The position numbers and the translations under genes were made by a program. A DNA stretch of 43,432 nucleotides from Tiamatella sp964451715 (GTDB taxonomy: Archaea > Thermoproteota > Thermoprotei_A > Sulfolobales > Acidilobaceae): the NCBI GenBank assembly GCA_964451715.1, contig CAYVIZ010000005.1:1-43432 (forward strand), written 5' to 3'. Of the stretch, positions 1 through 7,152 are shown piece after piece. The notes beneath the pieces were generated by a model that saw nothing but the letters and a program-made list of their open reading frames with translations, had not been told where the DNA came from and searched no databases. The stretch's first letter is position 1; every line of letters starts with the position of its first letter.

Positions 1-728
1 GCTTGCTTGTATACGCTAGCCGGTATGTCTTCTGTGAAATAATATTTAGCGAATATGTGGCCGTAACAGTATTCGCTTTCCAAGTGTAGCTTAGTATGCT
101 TTATAGGATAATGGCCTCCTCCAAAGCCTACGGTTGGAACACAATAATCCTCCGCAGGCTGGTTGGAGAGAGCCTCAACAACTGATTCAGCTAATACCAG
201 TCTAGCCCTATCGTCGCGCCACTCTGCTTCACTGCTTCCAATCTCGATGAAGACTAAGGGTTTACTTAGGCCTGTGGGGCCGTGATGGGTGGCTTCTAAT
301 GTTACATCATACTCTCCCAGCAGGCTACGGCTTGCCGCTTTCTTATTTACAAGCTTCAACAGGGTTTTTGACATGTGAGAATATGATATTGAGAGAGTAT
401 ACGGGCTCCCCCCATGATCAGCCCGTGAGGTGGGGTTTCCCGTGTGGTGCACGGTAAGACTCCTTCTCCCAGCTTCCGACTTGTGGCGGGAGAGGAATAT
501 GTATGCATCAACATCCAATAACTCGTCGAGGAATTCAAGGTAGATTATATCCTCCTCAAAACCCGCCAGCACAGAGTCCAGTTCCGGAATATAATACGCT
601 TCAACGCACCTGGCGTCTCTGCATTCAGCCTCTTCTAGGCCATCTACTAGCCTCTTGATAAACGATGCAATCCCTGTTCCAGCCATGTCTCCCGTTGAGT
701 AGACAAGCCCATATCTGGCCTTCAGCAT
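1..728 (-). CDS. dtdA: D-aminoacyl-tRNA deacylase, DTD2 type (3' end cut by window edge)
   Basis: Hydrolyses D-amino acids wrongly attached to tRNA, freeing tRNA for L-amino acids; the archaeal/plant DTD2 (GEK1) family is a zinc-dependent cytosolic enzyme. Reading the minus strand from ATG at 728 gives 242 open codons running off the window. Recognisable family segments in order: FLSRHKSEAG, then SLTVHHTGNP (about residues 76-98), THHGPTG, FIEIGSSEAEW and VGFGGGHYPIKHTKL. The usual length is about 250-280 residues, so only the last few dozen codons are missing. It is divergent from the gene at 942. No internal frameshift was seen. The call rests on the succession of conserved motifs, which I consider distinctive. 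Confidence 0.87.
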   Translation of the reverse strand, partial: MLKARYGLVYSTGDMAGTGIASFIKRLVDGLEEAECRDARCVEAYYIPELDSVLAGFEEDIIYLEFLDELLDVDAYIFLSRHKSEAGRRSLTVHHTGNPTSRADHGGSPYTLSISYSHMSKTLLKLVNKKAASRSLLGEYDVTLEATHHGPTGLSKPLVFIEIGSSEAEWRDDRARLVLAESVVEALSNQPAEDYCVPTVGFGGGHYPIKHTKLHLESEYCYGHIFAKYYFTEDIPASVYKQ

Positions 729-800
729 TATACTACATCTCCACAGACCAAATTTAACTCCCCGGCGCCCTTTTAGCTATAACGGTGGTATGAAGAGGAA

Positions 801-821
801 TCCGGGAACAGATGCCCCGGA
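801..821. other. Small hairpin in the 213-nt gap between dtdA and the next gene
   Basis: TCCGGG (801-806) pairs perfectly with CCCGGA (816-821) across a 9-nt loop. It sits in a gap with no ORF. I see no C/D-box motifs or other assignable RNA signature. It may be a leader or operator element, or chance. Confidence 0.25.
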
Positions 822-888
822 GTGAATGCATGAAGGGGCTGTGAAGACAATAGGCTCCCAGACCACCTTTCACGTCTTTATGATATAA

Positions 889-897
889 TGCTTATTT
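889..897 (+). promoter_or_regulatory. Probable TATA element for the gene at 942
   Basis: The AT-rich stretch GCTTATTTA lies about 50 nt before the ATG, predicting a transcript start near 917 and a roughly 25-nt leader carrying the ribosome site GGTGAG at 929-934. Confidence 0.4.
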
Positions 898-941
898 ACC
901 CCGTATCTTTACACGCCCCTTATATGAAGGTGAGAGATACC

Positions 942-1262
942 ATGGCTAAACCCGTGGAGGTAATACTTGACACAGCAAAGCATCACCCATACCATAAGAT
1001 GTGGGAGAACATAGCTAGAACCGTAGCTGAGAAGCTTGGAGTAGAGCTGAAGATACTGGAGGAGGACTACATGTTCGCAATCGATCACGGTATAACAGAT
1101 GATCTTGGAATGGCTGCGCTTCCCCAGTTGCTCATTAAGCTTGACGATGGCTCGATAAAACCTCTACTCGCACAGCTCCCCCTAGGAAGCGATTACAAGC
1201 CAGATCCTGATAAAGCGGTCGAGCTTGCGCTCAAGAAGGTAGAGGAGTACACGTCTCAGTAG
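942..1262 (+). CDS. Thioredoxin-fold-like hypothetical protein
   Basis: Protein of 106 residues, function not recognised with certainty. The order strand (VEVILDT), helix (MWENIARTVAEKLG), strand (VELKILEE), then ALPQLLIKLDDGS and a C-terminal helix (DKAVELALKKVEEY) resembles a thioredoxin fold, with LP at the usual cis-proline site before a beta hairpin. There is no CxxC, so a redox-active dithiol is unlikely. The start was set at ATG 942 because GGTGAG (929-934) lies 7 nt upstream; a longer frame from 888 begins inside the probable promoter. It stands alone, followed by a hairpin and T-rich run. Fold assignment is inference from pattern only. Confidence 0.6.
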   Translation: MAKPVEVILDTAKHHPYHKMWENIARTVAEKLGVELKILEEDYMFAIDHGITDDLGMAALPQLLIKLDDGSIKPLLAQLPLGSDYKPDPDKAVELALKKVEEYTSQ

Positions 1263-1279
1263 ATGCTTTATTTTGGATA

Positions 1280-1327
1280 GGCCACTCAATTGTATGAATG
1301 GCCGTCTCATGGTTTTATTTTTATTTT
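1280..1327 (+). terminator. Hairpin plus T-rich run, probable terminator
   Basis: GGCCA (1280-1284) pairs with TGGCC (1299-1303), with further partial pairing inside, followed by the T-rich run GGTTTTATTTTTATTTT. It lies just after the stop at 1262. T-runs alone suffice for archaeal termination, so the hairpin may be incidental. Confidence 0.45.
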
Positions 1328-1427
1328 CAGAGTATGCCACGCTAGGATTATACGGGATGCTAATAACCTGTCTTCATATAAAACTAGAACATGGCATAAT
1401 CGACTCTGATGCTTGAGAGGTGTTTGA

Positions 1428-2345
1428 ATGATGCCTAGAATAAGGTTTGGACCAGCAGGTAAGCCTATGGGGTTCAAGGGTGCTATGGATGCTGTACCCG
1501 CCTATCTTAGGTCAATAGGGCTTGATGCGCTGGAATACGAGGCGGTACGGGGTGTGAGAATCTCGGAGGAGAAAGCCCGTTTGCTGGGAGAAGAGGCAAA
1601 GAAGTACGATGTGCTTCTATCTATGCATGCACCCTACTATATTAACTTGGCCTCTAAGGAGAATGCCAAGTTAGAGGCTAGTAGGAGAAGGTTGTTTGAA
1701 GCGGTCCGAGCTTCTCATTGGATGGAGGCTTATGCGGTGGTTTTCCATCCGGGATACTATAAGGGTTGGGCGTCTAAGAAATCGGCTGTTGCAAGAGTTA
1801 TAGAACAGTTAAGGATTCTTAGAGAGGAGCTGGAGAGTAATGGATATACCTATCCCTGGATTGCACCCGAGACAACCGGTAAGTCGTCCCAGGTGGGAAG
1901 CGTGGAGGATGTTATCGAGATATGTACAGAGATAGAGAAGTGCCGTCCAGCCGTCGACTGGGCCCACTTGTATGCTAGGAGTGAAGGCGGCTTTATTCTA
2001 ACCGTGGACGATGTTCTCAAGGTCATAGAGAAGATAGAGAAGGAGTTGGGCTCAGAGGCTGTAAGACCTCTTCACACGCATTTCTCTAAGATAGAATACG
2101 GGAGGGGAGGAGAGAGAATGCATCACACTCTTAGCGAGGAAGAATATGGCCCGGAATGGATTATAGTCTGCAAGGCCTATATTATGACGGGCATAGACGC
2201 TGTTATAATATCGGAGAGCCCTATACTAGACGAGGACGCTCAGCTGATGATAAAAATATGCAGGGAGGTATTACAGGATGGTTCTGTCAAGGCTCCGACC
2301 CCAGTCTCAGAGATTACTATCAGTCCTGGCAAGGAAGGCAGGTAG
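1428..2345 (+). CDS. nfo: Endonuclease IV / AP endonuclease family 2
   Basis: Metal-dependent TIM-barrel nuclease that cleaves DNA 5' of abasic sites in base excision repair. The 305-residue product shows family metal-ligand segments in order: LSMHAPYY (about 65), VVFHPGYY (about 105), APETTGK (about 145), VDWAHLYAR (about 178), LHTHFS (about 215) and a late IISESP. The length matches the family (about 280-310). Two adjacent ATGs (1428, 1431) follow GAGGTG at 1417-1422, so either may be used. Its last 68 nt overlap the next gene, implying translational coupling. The sugar-isomerase branch of the same fold is an alternative, but the HAPYY and PETTGK segments fit endonuclease IV. Confidence 0.85.
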   Translation: MMPRIRFGPAGKPMGFKGAMDAVPAYLRSIGLDALEYEAVRGVRISEEKARLLGEEAKKYDVLLSMHAPYYINLASKENAKLEASRRRLFEAVRASHWMEAYAVVFHPGYYKGWASKKSAVARVIEQLRILREELESNGYTYPWIAPETTGKSSQVGSVEDVIEICTEIEKCRPAVDWAHLYARSEGGFILTVDDVLKVIEKIEKELGSEAVRPLHTHFSKIEYGRGGERMHHTLSEEEYGPEWIIVCKAYIMTGIDAVIISESPILDEDAQLMIKICREVLQDGSVKAPTPVSEITISPGKEGR

Positions 2346-2850
2346 GGTAAACCCTGATTATATAACCCTTGCAACCCCCCTCATCGCTTTAACCGTGCCT
2401 CTTTCAGTATACTATAACCATTACTGGATAGCCTTGCTGATGATCATGGTTACAGGCTTCTTCGACATTCTAGACGGTGCCATAGCCAGGTATTCAGGCA
2501 GGTCCAGCCCTCGCGGCGCATTCCTTGACTCGATGATGGATCGTTTCGTGGACATATTATACTATACCACCCTAATACTAGCAGGATACAACGACCTCCT
2601 CGTATCTATAGGGTTAGGCTTAACCATAACCATAACATACTCTAAGGCAAGGGCAGCTAGTCTAGGCGTTAATCTTAACCATAGGTTCATGGAGAGAAGC
2701 GATAGAATAATAATTATAGCCATACTAGTTGCTATAGCACCCTTTCTCAGCGCGCCGCAGAAGTGTTGTCTGATTGCAGTTTATGATATAGCGCTACTCG
2801 CATCGTCACTCACGGCTGTAATGAAGGGTTTCCGGTTTTTGGGCAAATAG
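2278..2850 (+). CDS. CDP-alcohol phosphatidyltransferase, likely archaetidylinositol-phosphate or related synthase
   Basis: Integral membrane enzyme that joins a CDP-activated lipid to an alcohol or sugar phosphate head group, here presumably CDP-archaeol in ether-lipid synthesis. The family motif DxxDGxxAR then GxxxDxxxD is intact: DILDGAIAR followed by GAFLDSMMD at about residues 63-88, with the four catalytic aspartates present. Several hydrophobic helices flank it. The 190-residue length matches archaetidylinositol-phosphate synthase and its relatives. The start is secured by GGAGGTA (2264-2270) 7 nt before ATG 2278, inside nfo. Its 3' end overlaps the convergent trmY by 41 nt. The exact head-group substrate cannot be read from sequence. 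Confidence 0.83.
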   Translation: MVLSRLRPQSQRLLSVLARKAGRVNPDYITLATPLIALTVPLSVYYNHYWIALLMIMVTGFFDILDGAIARYSGRSSPRGAFLDSMMDRFVDILYYTTLILAGYNDLLVSIGLGLTITITYSKARAASLGVNLNHRFMERSDRIIIIAILVAIAPFLSAPQKCCLIAVYDIALLASSLTAVMKGFRFLGK

Positions 2851-3454
2851 GCAGCTTCTTCTCTAAGCGTTCCAGTATCGTTAAAATGTAAATAATTACG
2901 TGGCTTGTATGCATCGATACCGGTCCTATGCTGATGCTCCTCGGGGAATAGCCTCTTATAATCCCAGCAAACCGGGGGGACACGTCTACATGAGAACCTA
3001 GTATAAACACGTTCCCATGGGGTTTCAGGTTTTTTTCATAGGAACAGTAATCTTCTCCCTCCTCCGATAAGTAATAGAAGGTGAAACCCCTCTTAAACAC
3101 CTTGTTGAAGACATACTGAGAACCTAGATCCACCCAATGTATGGAGCCGCATTCCTTTTTCTCCCGGCATTTCATGAGATACAAGAACAGGTCTCTTTCA
3201 CTAGAGACCCGGGGAGGCAGGCCGGTAGCTATGAAGACCTTCTCCTTCGGCTCATCACCTATGATGCCTATAAAACAATTACCTCTCCGAAGGAGCGAGG
3301 CCAGCATGCTCCTCACCACTACATCTAGACGACCCGTGTGTCCCGCGTATCCTCTAACGGGTATTCTCCCATCTATCCTAGCAGTCCTCGACTGCACCGC
3401 GAACAGGTTAGAGCACCTATCCAGTATCCAGTCTAACTCCACTCCAAACCCCAT
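2810..3454 (-). CDS. trmY: tRNA pseudouridine(54) N1-methyltransferase, TrmY family
   Basis: SPOUT-fold methyltransferase that makes 1-methylpseudouridine at tRNA position 54 in archaea. The 214-residue product has the TrmY pattern: VRGYAGHTGRLDVVVRS (about 33-49), the strand IGIIGDE, VFILGSHVDVS (about 148-158) and SISIGPVSMHTSHVI (about 172-187), corresponding to the knotted SAM-binding loop. The rather diverged middle (CREKKECGSIHW) and a short C-terminal tail differ from typical members. It is divergent from proS across a 62-nt gap, and its ATG at 3454 is about 28 nt from a TATA-like element, suggesting a leaderless mRNA. It overlaps the CDP-alcohol transferase gene tail to tail. Confidence 0.75.
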   Translation of the reverse strand: MGFGVELDWILDRCSNLFAVQSRTARIDGRIPVRGYAGHTGRLDVVVRSMLASLLRRGNCFIGIIGDEPKEKVFIATGLPPRVSSERDLFLYLMKCREKKECGSIHWVDLGSQYVFNKVFKRGFTFYYLSEEGEDYCSYEKNLKPHGNVFILGSHVDVSPRFAGIIRGYSPRSISIGPVSMHTSHVIIYILTILERLEKKLPICPKTGNPSLQP

Positions 3455-3461
3455 ATCTCGA

Positions 3462-3487
3462 GTTAAGCATGACTTAACGTTAAAATA
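3462..3487. promoter_or_regulatory. Divergent trmY/proS promoter with overlapping palindromes
   Basis: GTTAAG (3462-3467) and CTTAAC (3473-3478) form a 6-bp-arm inverted repeat. TTAACGTTAA (3474-3483) is a perfect 10-bp palindrome. TTAAAATA (3480-3487) is TATA-like on both strands, about 30 nt from each flanking start codon. The arrangement suggests a shared promoter that a dimeric repressor could cover. Confidence 0.45.
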
Positions 3488-3516
3488 ATGACAAACTATC
3501 CTATCAATACTCCGGG

Positions 3517-4974
3517 ATGAGTATTATGGTCAGCATAGCCAGGGATAAATGGAGGAAGGAATTCTCCAAGTGGTTCGACAACGTGTTGGAGCTAGGCGAA
3601 TTCTACGATTACGGCCGCTACCCTGTTAAAGGTGTAGGCATATGGATGCCCTACGGGTTCCAGTTGAGGAGGCGTATAATAGAGCTGGTTAGGAAAGAAC
3701 TGGACTCTACGGGTCACGAAGAAGTATTATTCCCCATGCTCATACCCGAGCCGCTTCTAAGGAAGGAAAAAGAGCACATAAAGGGATTCGAAGACGAGGT
3801 TTACTGGGTTACACACGGCGGACTGGAGCCTCTCGATGTGAAGCTAGCGTTGAGGCCTACAAGTGAGACGAGTATAACTTACATGGAGAGCTTGTGGATA
3901 AAGAGTTACAGACAGCTCCCCAAGAAATACTATCAAATAGTCAGCATATTCAGATACGAGACCAAAGCAACGCGTGCCATGATACGCTTGAGAGAGGTGA
4001 CCACCTTCAAGGAAGCCCATACGGTCCACGCCTCCAAGGAGGATGCGGATAGACAGGTTGCTGAGGCCATTGAAATATACAAGAAGATATTCGATGCACT
4101 TGGTATCCCATACATCATATCGAAGAGGCCTGAATGGGACAAGTTCGCAGGCGCGCTATACACGATAGCATTCGACACAGTGTTCCCGGATGGGAGAGTA
4201 CTCCAGATAGGAACAGCCCATAATCTAGGCCAGAACTTCCCTAAGACATTCGATTTCAAGATACAGATGGAAGACGAGACACTGGATTACCCCTGGCAGA
4301 CCAGTTATGGCCTAAGCGATAGGGTTATAGCTTCGGTTATAGCGGTTCACGGCGATGACAGGGGTGCAGTTCTACCTGTAAACATTGCTCCTATACAGAT
4401 AGCCATTATACCAATACCAGGTAGAAACGTGGGTAAGGACGATATAGGGAAGTACGCTGAAAAGGTACGTGAAAAGCTCTCTGCTCAGGGTTACAGAGTC
4501 TCCATAGACGATAGGGAGGACGTGAGGCCTGGAGCCAAGTTCTACTATTGGGAAATGAAGGGCGTGCCCTTGAGAGTAGAGATAGGCGAGAAGGAGTACA
4601 GGGATCAAACCATAACATTGACTCGTAGAGATACCGGTGAGAAGATAACAGTAAAACTAGAGCAGGCTGCAAGCGAGGTGGAGGCTCTTCTTAGAAGCAT
4701 AATGGAGAACTTATCAACTAGGGCATGGAGGTTCCTCCGAGAAAACGTGAAACGCACATCGTCGCTCGATGAAGCCAGGGATAAGATTTCACGTGAAAGA
4801 GGCATAGTAGAGCTTCCCTGGTGCGGCAAGGAGGAATGCGCTGTTAAAATGATGGAGCACATAGACGCTAAGGCCCTTGGAACGCCTTATCCTGAAGAGC
4901 CTGTGAAAGGGGAGAAATGCCCTGTCTGCGGGGGAGAGGCCAAGTACTGGTTAAGGCTTGCTAAAACATATTAA
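3517..4974 (+). CDS. proS: Prolyl-tRNA synthetase, archaeal/eukaryotic type
   Basis: Class II synthetase charging tRNA-Pro. The 485-residue product contains the class II core in order: LFPMLIPEPLL, RPTSETSITYMESLW (motif 2 region, with the TSET proline-binding segment at about residue 113), FRYETKATRAMIRLREV, and WQTSYGLSDRVI (motif 3 region). These are followed by the anticodon-binding domain (PIQIAIIPIP) and the archaeal-type C-terminal zinc domain with CGKEEC and CPVC, ending in the characteristic tyrosine (LRLAKTY). The first ATG (3517) is used; a second in frame at 3526 is possible. It shares a promoter region with trmY and is followed after 52 nt by rps26e. Confidence 0.95.
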   Translation: MSIMVSIARDKWRKEFSKWFDNVLELGEFYDYGRYPVKGVGIWMPYGFQLRRRIIELVRKELDSTGHEEVLFPMLIPEPLLRKEKEHIKGFEDEVYWVTHGGLEPLDVKLALRPTSETSITYMESLWIKSYRQLPKKYYQIVSIFRYETKATRAMIRLREVTTFKEAHTVHASKEDADRQVAEAIEIYKKIFDALGIPYIISKRPEWDKFAGALYTIAFDTVFPDGRVLQIGTAHNLGQNFPKTFDFKIQMEDETLDYPWQTSYGLSDRVIASVIAVHGDDRGAVLPVNIAPIQIAIIPIPGRNVGKDDIGKYAEKVREKLSAQGYRVSIDDREDVRPGAKFYYWEMKGVPLRVEIGEKEYRDQTITLTRRDTGEKITVKLEQAASEVEALLRSIMENLSTRAWRFLRENVKRTSSLDEARDKISRERGIVELPWCGKEECAVKMMEHIDAKALGTPYPEEPVKGEKCPVCGGEAKYWLRLAKTY

Positions 4975-5026
4975 TATGCATGGATCCCGGGTTTATTTTA
5001 GTGTGGCTAAAGGAGGTAGAGAGGTT

Positions 5027-5314
5027 TTGCCTAAAAAGAGGGAGAGCAGAGGTAGACGTAAGGGCTCCAAGGGATACGTCGAGCGTATCCAGTGTGACAA
5101 CTGTGGAAGACTGGTTCCCAAGGATAAAGCAGTATGTGTGACTAGGATGTACAGTCCTGTAGATCCCCAGCTTGCACGTGAACTTGAGAAGAAGGGCGCC
5201 ATAATAACAAGGTACCCTGTAACTAAGTGTTATTGCATCAGTTGCGCTGTTCATTATGGTATAGTCAAGATAAGGCCTGAAGAGGAGAGAAAGAGGAAGG
5301 GGCTCTCTATCTAG
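5027..5314 (+). CDS. rps26e: Small-subunit ribosomal protein eS26
   Basis: Zinc-binding ribosomal protein of the 30S platform near the mRNA exit. The product of 95 residues (TTG start read as Met) begins MPKKRESRGRRKGSKG and carries the zinc ligands CDNC (about 24-27) and CYCISC (about 67-72), with the eS26 signature YSPVDPQLARELEKKGAI. The TTG at 5027 is chosen because GGAGGT (5012-5017) lies 9 nt upstream and known eS26 proteins start at this point; the longer frame from 4958 overlaps proS and has no support. It is probably co-transcribed with proS. Confidence 0.93.
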   Translation: MPKKRESRGRRKGSKGYVERIQCDNCGRLVPKDKAVCVTRMYSPVDPQLARELEKKGAIITRYPVTKCYCISCAVHYGIVKIRPEEERKRKGLSI

Positions 5315-5470
5315 AATTATCTTCTTATCACTCTTTTTGACGGTAATCATAGCAGGCTGTTAATTACTGTGTTAATGGATAGGGAATGCCCTCGCTGGTT
5401 TAGACAGGATTGAAGCCTTGCATTAATGTTTTTATGTGGAAAGAAAGTGGAGGAAGAGAGTTGTTGTAGG

Positions 5471-5797
5471 TTAGGTGAAGAGTATTAGCAGTGATATGAC
5501 GAAACCGTAGATGGCGATACCTTCTCCGAGAGCCACTATTAGAAGCGCGTTACCACTCATCTCCGGCTTCTCGGCTACAGCGCTTATAGCACTGGCTCCC
5601 GCCACCCCTACAGCGTAGCCGCCTCCTATGCCTGCCAGTCCTACAGCAAGCCCTGCGCCCAGCATCTTATAGTTCGATATACCTGCTGTTTGCGCAGCGT
5701 TTTCCGTGGCTTGTGCAAAAGTGGGGGCTGTTTCTATAGCCATTACTAACGCGAAGAGAGCCACCATTGCTAGGAAGAGTATTTTCTTTGTGTTCAT
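5471..5797 (-). CDS. atpK: A-type ATP synthase proteolipid subunit K (c)
   Basis: Forms the rotor ring in the membrane sector of the archaeal ATP synthase. The 108-residue product starts with a hydrophobic signal-peptide-like segment (1-30, ending FAQA), followed by two transmembrane helices: helix 1 is glycine-rich (GAGLAVGLAGIGGGYAVG) and helix 2 carries the ion-binding glutamate in ALGEGIAIYG (Glu92). A presequence is known for some crenarchaeal c subunits. The gene is isolated from other atp genes in this window. The start is supported by AGGAGGCGGTC just upstream of the ATG and a TATA element 55 nt upstream. Ion specificity (H+ or Na+) was not inferred. Confidence 0.92.
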   Translation of the reverse strand: MNTKKILFLAMVALFALVMAIETAPTFAQATENAAQTAGISNYKMLGAGLAVGLAGIGGGYAVGVAGASAISAVAEKPEMSGNALLIVALGEGIAIYGFVISLLILFT

Positions 5798-5850
5798 GTC
5801 CAGACCGCCTCCTAGGGTTTTTCTATTCTTCAGTGTTTGATGGTTGAACG

Positions 5851-5858
5851 TATTTAAG
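5851..5858 (-). promoter_or_regulatory. TATA element of atpK
   Basis: The minus strand reads CTTAAATA, about 55 nt before the atpK ATG. It predicts a roughly 25-30-nt leader containing the very strong ribosome site AGGAGGCGGTC (about 5805-5815), consistent with high expression of the proteolipid. Confidence 0.6.
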
Positions 5859-5940
5859 TTGTAAACAGGGTTTTCTACAAGCTAATCCCCGGTTACCACC
5901 ATCAGGTGGTAACCATAGATTCTTCTACACTTGTTTACAA
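5859..5940. repeat. Nested inverted repeats between atpK and RNA ligase
   Basis: The inner perfect hairpin or operator is GGTTACCACC (5891-5900), ATCA, GGTGGTAACC (5905-5914). The outer arms are TTGTAAAC (5859-5866) and GTTTACAA (5933-5940), nearly concentric with it (centres differ by 3 nt). It occupies most of the divergent intergenic region, abuts the atpK TATA element and ends 9 nt before the ligase start. Confidence 0.7.
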
Positions 5941-5949
5941 TAATGCAGC

Positions 5950-7122
5950 ATGGTGTACACGGGCTTGGATGAAAACTATATAGCCAGAATACTTTCCGAG
6001 GCTTTGCATATTAAGCCTCGTAGGGCCCTTAGTCTAGCCTCGTCTAGGAGTATAAGAATTCTGCGCTACCGGAATATAACATATATCGTGCTGAGGAGGG
6101 ATATAGCAAACTTCGCAGAGGGGACCACTATAATAGTAGGAGAAAAAGATCACAGAGTCATCCCCGGATATCCCCACATCAAAAGGATTCTTCTCCCTTC
6201 AAAGGCTCTACCATCACACTTTATAGACAAGATCGTTGTGGAAGAGAAGATGAACGGGTATAATGTCCGGGTGTTTATCTACGAAGGAGAGATATACGCG
6301 GCTACACGGGGAGGCTATATATGCCCCTATACGACCCACAGGGTCAGGGAGAGCTATGGTGAAAACATAAGGAGCCTGATCGAGGCCTCTGGTGAAACAT
6401 CTATAGTGGCGGGAGAGGTAGTAGGCCTTCAGAATCCTTATACGAGGTATTACTATCCCGAGGCACCGAACTGGGATTTCTTTGTTTTCGACATTATAAG
6501 AGACGGTAGGAGGGTGCCTCACTACGATAAATACAAGATGATAGAGGAATACGGGTTGAAGGGTGTAAGGATGCTCGGGGTAATAAGCAAGCATGATATC
6601 GATGGGTTATACCGTATAATGGATGACTTGGAGAAAGAGGGCCGGGAAGGCGTGGTTATGAAGGATCCCTTAAACAGGGTGGAACCCTTGAAATATACTA
6701 CAAGTGCAACGAATATAGGCGATATAAGTATAGGTATGAGAGCACCATTCGATGAGGGTAGGCACTTTATATTTCCCCGACTGTTACGCGAGCTCTTCAT
6801 GTATTATGAGAGAAACTATTCACCAGAGGAAATAGAGTCTAAGGCCAGAAAACTGGGGGAAGCCCTCATCAAGCCGGCTCTAGACTCTATAAATAGATTC
6901 GAAAGGGAGAAGGCTATAGGGGAGTCATTCGAGCTGCCTTTCAGCGATTACGAGTTTCTAGAGGAATTCATAGACTATATGATAAGACTTGGTGTAGACT
7001 TTTCAGTCATTTCGATAGAGAAGAACGAGGGCGTTACACTGTTTAGGGGAGTTAAATGGATGAGAGAGACTCAGAGAATGTTCGAGAGGATACTCTCAAC
7101 AGGTGTATCCCCCATGGACTAA
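5950..7122 (+). CDS. ATP-dependent RNA ligase, archaeal Rnl3 type
   Basis: Covalent nucleotidyltransferase of the family typified by Methanothermobacter and Pyrococcus RNA ligases, which seal or circularise single-stranded RNA. Visible motifs: nucleotidyl-accepting lysine in VVEEKMNGYNVRV (motif I, KxxG, Lys100), VAGEVVG (motif III area), EGVVMKD (motif IV, about 240) and PLKYTT (motif V, about 250). A C-terminal helical domain of about 130 residues follows, as in Rnl3 dimers. The 390-residue length is typical. ATG 5950 is used; no clear ribosome site, so possibly a short leader. It ends one base before a 30-bp repeat that is also the end of the convergent citG-like gene. Confidence 0.85.
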   Translation: MVYTGLDENYIARILSEALHIKPRRALSLASSRSIRILRYRNITYIVLRRDIANFAEGTTIIVGEKDHRVIPGYPHIKRILLPSKALPSHFIDKIVVEEKMNGYNVRVFIYEGEIYAATRGGYICPYTTHRVRESYGENIRSLIEASGETSIVAGEVVGLQNPYTRYYYPEAPNWDFFVFDIIRDGRRVPHYDKYKMIEEYGLKGVRMLGVISKHDIDGLYRIMDDLEKEGREGVVMKDPLNRVEPLKYTTSATNIGDISIGMRAPFDEGRHFIFPRLLRELFMYYERNYSPEEIESKARKLGEALIKPALDSINRFEREKAIGESFELPFSDYEFLEEFIDYMIRLGVDFSVISIEKNEGVTLFRGVKWMRETQRMFERILSTGVSPMD

Positions 7123-7152
7123 CCGTCTAAGAGAATGACTCTGTCATCGGAT
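7123..7152. repeat. 30-bp direct repeat, copy A
   Basis: Thirty bases starting CCGTCTAAGAG and ending TCATCGGAT, identical base for base to 8945-8974. The copy begins immediately after the ligase stop codon (7120-7122) and encodes, on the minus strand, the last eight codons and stop of the CitG-like gene. It contains the small inverted repeat ATGAC-TCT-GTCAT (7135-7147). Confidence 0.97.
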
